DNA from: Candidatus Thorarchaeota archaeon
GTDB taxonomy: Archaea > Asgardarchaeota > Thorarchaeia > Thorarchaeales > Thorarchaeaceae
DNA length: 9,571 nt
Assembly (NCBI GenBank): GCA_016840825.1
Contig: JAEORN010000317.1
Span: 1 to 9,571 of the forward strand
Direction: 5' to 3'
This document shows positions 4,764-9,571 of this stretch, in pieces. Within the stretch, counting starts at the first letter, position 1. Every line of letters starts with the position of its first letter. A model generated the notes under the pieces. The model searched no databases. It saw only the letters and a program-made list of their open reading frames with translations, and was not told where the DNA came from. The position numbers were made by a program, and so were the translations under genes.

Positions 4764-6098
4764 TTGAAGATACGCGTCCTGGTTGTAGACGATGATGAGG
4801 ATCTCCTATTCCTCGCCAACAAGTTTCTAGAGAAAGAAGATGATAGGTTTGAATTAGTTGGAGTCAATACAGATCAGGAAGCCCTGCAAAAGCTTGAGGA
4901 GGAGGAATTTGATGCAATTGTGTGCGATCACTATCTCGGGCCTCATAGTATGACAGGTCTCGATCTTCTCGAGTGGGTACGTGGCGAAAATCCCAACATA
5001 CCATTCATCATTCTTACAGGCAGAAGTCAAGAGTCAGTTGCAATTCGTGCACTCAATTTAGGAGCAGATTACTATCTGAAGAAAGGGACCGATGAAGTTC
5101 GTGAATTATTCAGTCAGATTGCTGTTCGAATAATATCCGAAGTGGAACAGAGAAGGTCTGAGGAGGCACTTGAGACAGCATACACCGATCTTGAAAATCG
5201 AGTAGCTGAGCGCACAGCTGAGCTTGAAGAGATAAATCAACGATTACTTCATGAAATTGAAGAACGCCGGAAAGTAGAGCACTCTCTTATTTTGCAGCAA
5301 GAGCTTGGAAATACTCTATGCAAGACAACAAATCTGACAGATGCTCTAGATGGTATTCTAAAGACGGTGGTGCAGCTAGAAGGAATTGATAGCGGAGGGA
5401 TCTATTTGATAGATGGTCAGACCGGACGATTCGATACATCTTCGAGTCAAGGTCTTTCATCTCATTTCCTTTCAAGTTTCATTAAGGAGAGTGGCGAAAC
5501 ATCTATCGACAAACCCGTTTATTTGACCATGAAAGACATCCAGCACTCAAAGACGATAGAAGAGCAATACAAGAATCTTACAGCAGTAGCTATCATTCCT
5601 GTGACTTCTGAAGATAAGACTGTGGCGATTCTTAGCTTAGCGTCTCATACCCATGAAGAGATACCTGAGAGAGATAGACGCACTCTTGAGGCAATCTCTA
5701 TCCAGATTGCAGCTTATATGACAAGAGTCAATGCTGAAAACTCCATTCTAGATTCAAAGACTGAAGTAGCCCTAATATCAGATTTATCTGATGATATCTT
5801 TCTGATTATTGATTCAAGTCATAAGATTCTTTATGCAAATAGGAGGACTCTGGACCAATTGGGCGAATCAATGGAGAGTATACTCCGAAAATCAGTTCAA
5901 GACATCTACGCTGGCCCGGAAATTGAAAAAATACTAACTGGCTTTCATAAGGCAAATCAGGGGGAAATCGTGAAACTAGATATCTCATTTACAGGAAAAG
6001 ATGAGAATTCATTGAAGGCAAGCACGAAGATTAAGAAAGGCAGGCATGATGGTCGAGATGTATTCTACATCTTGGCGCGCCAAACCAATTCCCAATAA
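4764..6098 (+). CDS. Response regulator, REC-coiled coil-GAF-PAS, no output domain
   Basis: A 444-aa soluble signalling protein. Residues 1-120 are a receiver domain with the acidic triad D9-D11, phospho-acceptor D55 (IVCDHYLG), the switch Thr85 (ILTG) and conserved Lys about 107 (YYLKKG, with Gly in place of the usual Pro), so it should accept phosphate. Residues about 125-178 are a long charged signalling coiled coil (ERTAELEEINQRLLHEIEER). About 176-325 is a GAF domain, and about 334-440 a C-terminal PAS domain (IFLIIDSSHKILYANR). No histidine kinase, GGDEF, or DNA-binding domain follows; the protein ends after the PAS. It likely relays phosphorylation to a partner by contact, or integrates a ligand signal with phosphorylation. 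The TTG start is supported by AGGTGGAG at 4751-4758 and an in-frame TGA at 4749-4751. A plausible kinase is the PAS-kinase at 6955. Confidence 0.88.
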   Translation: MKIRVLVVDDDEDLLFLANKFLEKEDDRFELVGVNTDQEALQKLEEEEFDAIVCDHYLGPHSMTGLDLLEWVRGENPNIPFIILTGRSQESVAIRALNLGADYYLKKGTDEVRELFSQIAVRIISEVEQRRSEEALETAYTDLENRVAERTAELEEINQRLLHEIEERRKVEHSLILQQELGNTLCKTTNLTDALDGILKTVVQLEGIDSGGIYLIDGQTGRFDTSSSQGLSSHFLSSFIKESGETSIDKPVYLTMKDIQHSKTIEEQYKNLTAVAIIPVTSEDKTVAILSLASHTHEEIPERDRRTLEAISIQIAAYMTRVNAENSILDSKTEVALISDLSDDIFLIIDSSHKILYANRRTLDQLGESMESILRKSVQDIYAGPEIEKILTGFHKANQGEIVKLDISFTGKDENSLKASTKIKKGRHDGRDVFYILARQTNSQ

Positions 6099-6099
6099 T

Positions 6100-6107
6100 C
6101 ATATATA
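6100..6107 (+). promoter_or_regulatory. TATA box for the winged-helix regulator
   Basis: CATATATA at 6100-6107 directly after the preceding stop codon. Expected transcription start is near 6130, leaving a leader of about 55 bases before ATG 6186. It suggests the regulator is transcribed separately from the response regulator gene. Confidence 0.4.
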
Positions 6108-6185
6108 GTTAGGTGGAATTAGAAAAAATGGATGCAAGATTACTATAGGACGCCGCACTATAGAACCATTGGATGTTGAGATATT

Positions 6186-6671
6186 ATGGGTGAAACCAAC
6201 GGTTTGATAAAAGGGCCCTTGACAAGACTCTTCGAGAAGGTTGCTAGATGGATTGGGCTTTCACCGAATGCAGGTCCTGTTCTTGCAGCTTTCTTTCTAG
6301 AGCAGTATAATTCAGATGAAAAAATAAGCTCTGATGATATCTGTAAAATAACAAGCTACTCTCGTGCAAATGCGGGTTTGATTATTTCCCAACTTGAGGC
6401 GCTGGGAATCATTGATGGCCAGAGAGACTACGATCAAACCGGTCGTGGTAGGAAACGTGTTCTCTACACAATTAATGGAAGTTTTGCGGATATATTCGAA
6501 TTGGGAGTCATAGGCATCCAAGATAGACTAAACAGTATAATCAGAGACCTCGATGCCATTGAGAACCTCGATTCATCTTTTAAGAGTTCATTTGGACAAC
6601 TACTCAAAGAGATAAGAAAGACTGTTGAAAACCAAAAGGAAGAACTGCAGACGACTGTTATGAAACAGTAG
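6186..6671 (+). CDS. GbsR/MarR-like winged-helix transcriptional regulator
   Basis: A 161-aa protein. Residues about 12-98 form a winged helix-turn-helix of the GbsR/MarR kind: RWIGLSPNAGPVLAAFFLEQ (first helices), ISSDDICKITSYSRANAGLIISQLEALGII (helix-turn-helix, recognition helix about 58-73), and a basic wing (GRGRKRVLY, about 86-94). The remainder (about 103-158) is a long charged helix (IQDRLNSIIRDLDAI, LLKEIRKTVENQKEEL) suited to dimerisation. In GbsR-type proteins that helical part can also bind a ligand. It has no receiver domain and no cysteine or histidine metal site. Flanked by a response regulator without output and a histidine kinase, it may be the transcription arm of this cluster, or simply a neighbour with its own promoter. 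The ATG start has only a weak GTTGAG upstream; no better in-frame start is visible. Confidence 0.82.
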   Translation: MGETNGLIKGPLTRLFEKVARWIGLSPNAGPVLAAFFLEQYNSDEKISSDDICKITSYSRANAGLIISQLEALGIIDGQRDYDQTGRGRKRVLYTINGSFADIFELGVIGIQDRLNSIIRDLDAIENLDSSFKSSFGQLLKEIRKTVENQKEELQTTVMKQ

Positions 6672-6812
6672 GTATTTTCTATTATAGGATTCATTACTAG
6701 AATTAGTGCCGTACTCGAAAGAATGCTATCATCATGCCAATTGACATATTCTGTTGAGAAACTTCATCACCAACCATAACTAGTTTTCCCAAAAACTTCT
6801 TGCATTGCTATG

Positions 6813-6820
6813 TTTTTTTT
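6813..6820 (+). terminator. T8 tract, likely archaeal terminator
   Basis: Eight consecutive T residues about 140 bases after the stop of the winged-helix gene. Oligo-T on the coding strand is the usual intrinsic stop signal in archaea. It separates this gene from the histidine kinase, whose start is 134 bases further on. Confidence 0.45.
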
Positions 6821-6954
6821 GGTCCCAACTGATTTCAGTGCTTTAATGTGAATAATACATTTTCAAATCAAAAGAATGGAAGAGTATGCAACACATAAGA
6901 TGAAAAAGATTCGAGAATAGTTTCACCTATCCAAATCACGAGAGGCTTGCGAAC

Positions 6955-8790
6955 ATGGCCACAGAGTTTCGAAATGAGCAAAGCATGGATTTCGAGTCTC
7001 TCGAAGAGTTGCTCAAACATCGAGTCTTACTGGAATCTCTAAGCGAAGGATTTGGTGTGGTTGATGAGAATAATGTCTTTTCATATGTAAATAGGCGATT
7101 TGGAGAGCTTGTTGGCTATGCAACTGATGAGATGATTGGAAAATCTGTGTCGATATTCCTTGACGATGCCAGTATAGAAAAACAACGAGAGCATATCTCC
7201 AAACGCAGAAAAGGCCTATCATCAAAGTATGAATTGCAGTGGATCGCCAAATCAGGTCGCAAAGTTCCTACGCTAATATCGGGCGTTCCAATAATTGATG
7301 ACAAGAAGTCCTACCGGGGGGCGTTTGCTGTCATTACTGATCTTTCAGAATACAAAGCGGCTGAAAAGAAATATCGCATGCTTGCAGAACAATCAATGCA
7401 AGGACTAACTATAATCCAGAATGACAGGTATGCATATGTCAATCCAGCTTTTGGTAGAATGGTAGGTTACACCCCGGAAGAAATCCATGCAATGCCTCCA
7501 AATGAAGCATGGGACCTCATTTATCCAGATGACCAAAAATTCCTCCTGAAGATTGCAGAGGATAGAGACGCTGGTAAATCCATTCCGATGCCCTATGAGT
7601 ATCGTTTCGTTCATAGAAATGGCAGCATTAGATGGGTACAGGCATTTTCAGGAAATATTGAATATGAAGGAGCTCCTGCTATTCAGGTGTTAATCATCGA
7701 TATTACTGATGTGAAGGAGTCTGAGGAGAATATTCGAACTTCAGAATTGAAGTATCGTAACCTTGCTGAACAGTCGCCTCAGGCGATAACAATTATGACT
7801 CAGGACAAATTTCTATACTACAATCCAGCCTTCAAGAGCCTCGTCGGCTATGATGACGATGAGCTTACTCAAATGACAGCAGACGACATATGGAATTTGG
7901 TTCATCCTGATGATCGAGAAGATTTGACAATACGGATGAGAGACGAAAACGCTGGTAGAGCTATCACGCCAAGGTATGAGTATCGATATGTTAGAAAGAA
8001 TGGTGAGATACGATGGGTGGAGAGCTTTTCAAGTCAAGTAGAATACGATGGGGCTCCTGCAATTCAAACTGTGACTATAGACATCAGTGGTCGACGGCAG
8101 TCTGAGAGAGAACTGAGATCTGCAAAGGACAGAGCTCTTTTGTATCTTGACTTAATGGGGCATGATTTGGCACAACAACTGCAAGTCATATTGAACAGTG
8201 CAGCCCTCATGCTGAATGCTACAGAGGATAGTGTTAGAAATTCATTCTACAAAATAATAGGTGATGCAATCAAGCGCTGTTCCAGGATAATTCAGGAGGC
8301 AAACTCGACTGAACAGCTCCTATCCGTGCCGCTATCAGAGAGGTCTCTCACACAAGCTGTGACAACTTGCATCGATGCCATGTCTCATGCAGAGAACATC
8401 ACCTTCGAAACCTTCATCATGGGTGGCGACGCCAAAGTCAGTGCAGATGAATACCTTGAACTGCTTGTGTCCAATATTCTCATGAATTCAGTAGAACATA
8501 ATATCAAAGAAAGGAAAAGAGTCTGGATTCGTCTTGAAAGTTCAGGATTAGATTATCTTCTATCCATCAGTGACGATGGCCCGGGAATACCAGATTCTAC
8601 AAAGGCAGGATTGTTCAATATGTCTAGAAGATTCGGGGGATTGGGTCTCCACACAGTCAATCATCTTGTTGAGAAATATGGAGGAAGAATTGAACTCCAC
8701 GACCGGGTTCCTGGACAATATTCGCAAGGACTTGAAGTCAAGATTTGGCTTCCAAAATACGTAAAGCCAACTAAGAATCAAGAATCCTAA
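6955..8790 (+). CDS. Soluble sensor histidine kinase with three PAS domains
   Basis: A 611-aa protein without membrane segments, so it senses a cytoplasmic signal. PAS1 is about residues 22-135 (FGVVDENNVFSYVNRRFGELVGY). PAS2 is 139-257, and PAS3 is 266-384. PAS2 and PAS3 align without a gap at an offset of 127 residues with about 57 of 119 identities by hand count, so they arose by tandem duplication; each carries NPAF, VGY, PDD, YEYR, IRWV and YxGAPAIQ. Then comes a short helix and the H-box (LYLDLMGHDLAQQLQ, phosphorylated His403), similar to archaeal kinases with YLDLMxHD. The ATPase domain has the N-box (NILMNSVEHN, N507/N511), G1 (SDDGPGIP, D540) and G2 (GGLGLH), all intact. No receiver, HAMP or transmembrane region is present. 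ATG 6955 has only a weak GAGAGG upstream, and no clear TATA box was seen. The likely partner is the receiver at 4764. Its sequence shows no heme or flavin ligand I can name. Confidence 0.9.
   Translation: MATEFRNEQSMDFESLEELLKHRVLLESLSEGFGVVDENNVFSYVNRRFGELVGYATDEMIGKSVSIFLDDASIEKQREHISKRRKGLSSKYELQWIAKSGRKVPTLISGVPIIDDKKSYRGAFAVITDLSEYKAAEKKYRMLAEQSMQGLTIIQNDRYAYVNPAFGRMVGYTPEEIHAMPPNEAWDLIYPDDQKFLLKIAEDRDAGKSIPMPYEYRFVHRNGSIRWVQAFSGNIEYEGAPAIQVLIIDITDVKESEENIRTSELKYRNLAEQSPQAITIMTQDKFLYYNPAFKSLVGYDDDELTQMTADDIWNLVHPDDREDLTIRMRDENAGRAITPRYEYRYVRKNGEIRWVESFSSQVEYDGAPAIQTVTIDISGRRQSERELRSAKDRALLYLDLMGHDLAQQLQVILNSAALMLNATEDSVRNSFYKIIGDAIKRCSRIIQEANSTEQLLSVPLSERSLTQAVTTCIDAMSHAENITFETFIMGGDAKVSADEYLELLVSNILMNSVEHNIKERKRVWIRLESSGLDYLLSISDDGPGIPDSTKAGLFNMSRRFGGLGLHTVNHLVEKYGGRIELHDRVPGQYSQGLEVKIWLPKYVKPTKNQES
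7369..8106 (+). repeat. Tandem 381-bp PAS-coding duplication inside the kinase gene
   Basis: The codons for PAS2 (from 7369) and PAS3 (from 7750) are offset by 381 bases, exactly 127 codons. The two protein copies match at roughly 48 percent over 119 residues without gaps, while the DNA has diverged at many third positions, so the duplication is clear but not recent. Confidence 0.75.
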
Positions 8791-8851
8791 TAATACACTA
8801 AAATACTGCATCGATGAAGATAGCATCCAGCAGCTAACTTCTGAATTCTAT

Positions 8852-9571
8852 TTAGATCTCTTCTATTATCTCAATATCGGCATCAGATCTTGCCCCGATA
8901 CCAATCTCAACAGCGCGTTTGATTTGTGGGATCTCCCAGACATCCATCTGCAATTTATTTTCAGCATTACAACATTGAATGGCTCGTACCCCTTCAACGT
9001 CGACAGCGACCATATCACCACTAGCGAGTATCAAATTGGGAGATGAACAGACTCCTGATGCTGGACCCCCTGTAATGAAGCAAGTTCTTGCATCCATTAC
9101 AATCAAGTCAGGATTGAAATAAGAAGCCAGATCCGCAATTTTTGGTTCAAGATTGCGGACGTGGAGTTTAATCCGCTCTGAGTGCTTCAACCAGCCAACA
9201 AACAACTTCATACTCCCAGTATATCGAGCTAAGAAATGAGTCTTAAGGCAAGGTGCAAGAACAGTCTTCCCACGCTCTAGGAGTGGTTTTCCAATTGATG
9301 CCTTCTTCATGTGTTTTCCTCTTGGAATATCAACTTTGATCCAGCTATGCTCATCAAGGAAAATTAATTCTGCATCAAGCGCTGGCGCAACTTGAGTTAG
9401 CCCAATTGGATCAGCCACCATTCGTGTTGAAACTCTCATCGTAGAACTATCAATAATCTTGAGTTTCCCTGCCCCAGCTTCTAGAATTAATTCTCCAAGT
9501 ACTTTGATAAATTGAGGATCGCTTGAAGCTGGATATGGATCAGCAGTGTTCAAATTTGGTTTTATGGTCAC
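8852..9571 (-). CDS. DUF362 domain protein, N-terminus cut by the window edge
   Basis: 239 residues are visible on the minus strand. The first visible codon is GTG, but it lies inside the family's early strand motif (VTIKPNLN), so it is almost certainly an internal valine and the gene continues beyond 9571. DUF362 hallmarks follow: EAGAGKLKIIDSS (about 31-43), LKTHFLARYTGSMKLFVGWLKH (109-130, the LKTH..TG..K core), ADLASYFNPDLIVMDAR (146-162), and a glycine-rich GGPASGVCSSPNLILASGDMVAVDVEGV (168-195), ending with a PQIKRAVEIGIG-type motif. Some family members carry a ferredoxin domain; none is seen in the visible part, and the few cysteines (108, 164, 175, 200, 201) are not in cluster spacing. 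The biochemical role of DUF362 is not settled, so no function is assigned. It is convergent with the histidine kinase gene, with 61 bases between stops. Confidence 0.8.
   Translation of the reverse strand: MTIKPNLNTADPYPASSDPQFIKVLGELILEAGAGKLKIIDSSTMRVSTRMVADPIGLTQVAPALDAELIFLDEHSWIKVDIPRGKHMKKASIGKPLLERGKTVLAPCLKTHFLARYTGSMKLFVGWLKHSERIKLHVRNLEPKIADLASYFNPDLIVMDARTCFITGGPASGVCSSPNLILASGDMVAVDVEGVRAIQCCNAENKLQMDVWEIPQIKRAVEIGIGARSDADIEIIEEI

Noticed and set aside
6672..6954. 283-base gap searched for an RNA gene or small ORF
   Set aside because: Only the T8 tract was found; no tRNA-like cloverleaf, repeat array or ribosome-bound frame.
1..9571. Mobile element, CRISPR array or defence system
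   Set aside because: No transposase, integrase, nuclease cluster, terminal repeats or regularly spaced repeats were seen on either strand.

Overview
The window reads as archaeal chromosome. Basis: isolated TATA-like boxes about 25-50 bases ahead of several starts, strong GGAGGTG/GAGGTGAT-type ribosome binding sites, frequent GTG and TTG starts, a T8 tract after a gene, and protein families common in archaea: an HdrA-like dicluster ferredoxin, a dolichol/phytol-kinase-like membrane protein, a DUF362 protein, and soluble multi-PAS histidine kinases with an archaeal-looking H-box. Base composition is moderate and slightly AT-rich. An Asgard-type (for example Thorarchaeota-like) or Thermoplasmata-like source is possible, but I cannot prove the lineage from this window. 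No tRNA, rRNA, CRISPR array, transposase or integrase was seen.

Left part (1-1730): a doubtful 83-aa reading frame, then about 340 bases without a clear gene that hold two inverted repeats and a good TATA box. After that come two genes overlapping by ATGA. The first encodes a small hydrophilic helical protein. The second encodes a 234-aa protein with two [4Fe-4S] clusters resembling the ferredoxin domain of HdrA. Both carry the same helical module of about 32 residues (12 gapless identities by hand), so they look like a duplicated, probably co-assembling pair. I do not recognise this arrangement as a described system, and it is the best candidate here for something new.

Middle part (1731-4502): a Fpg/Nei-family DNA glycosylase homologue lacking both the N-terminal catalytic proline and the zinc-finger arginine; a polyprenol/dolichol/phytol-kinase-like integral membrane protein; and, convergent with it by 11 bases, a tandem two-domain SRPBCC (AHSA1-like) protein on the minus strand.

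Right part (4503-8790): a plus-strand signalling cluster. It has a REC-coiled coil-GAF-PAS response regulator with no DNA-binding output, a GbsR/MarR-like winged-helix regulator, and a soluble histidine kinase with three PAS domains, two of them a clear internal duplication. The kinase has no receiver and the receiver protein has no kinase domain, so they may form a cognate pair, with the winged-helix protein as a possible transcriptional arm. At the right edge a DUF362 protein converges on the kinase and runs off the window, so its N-terminus is missing.
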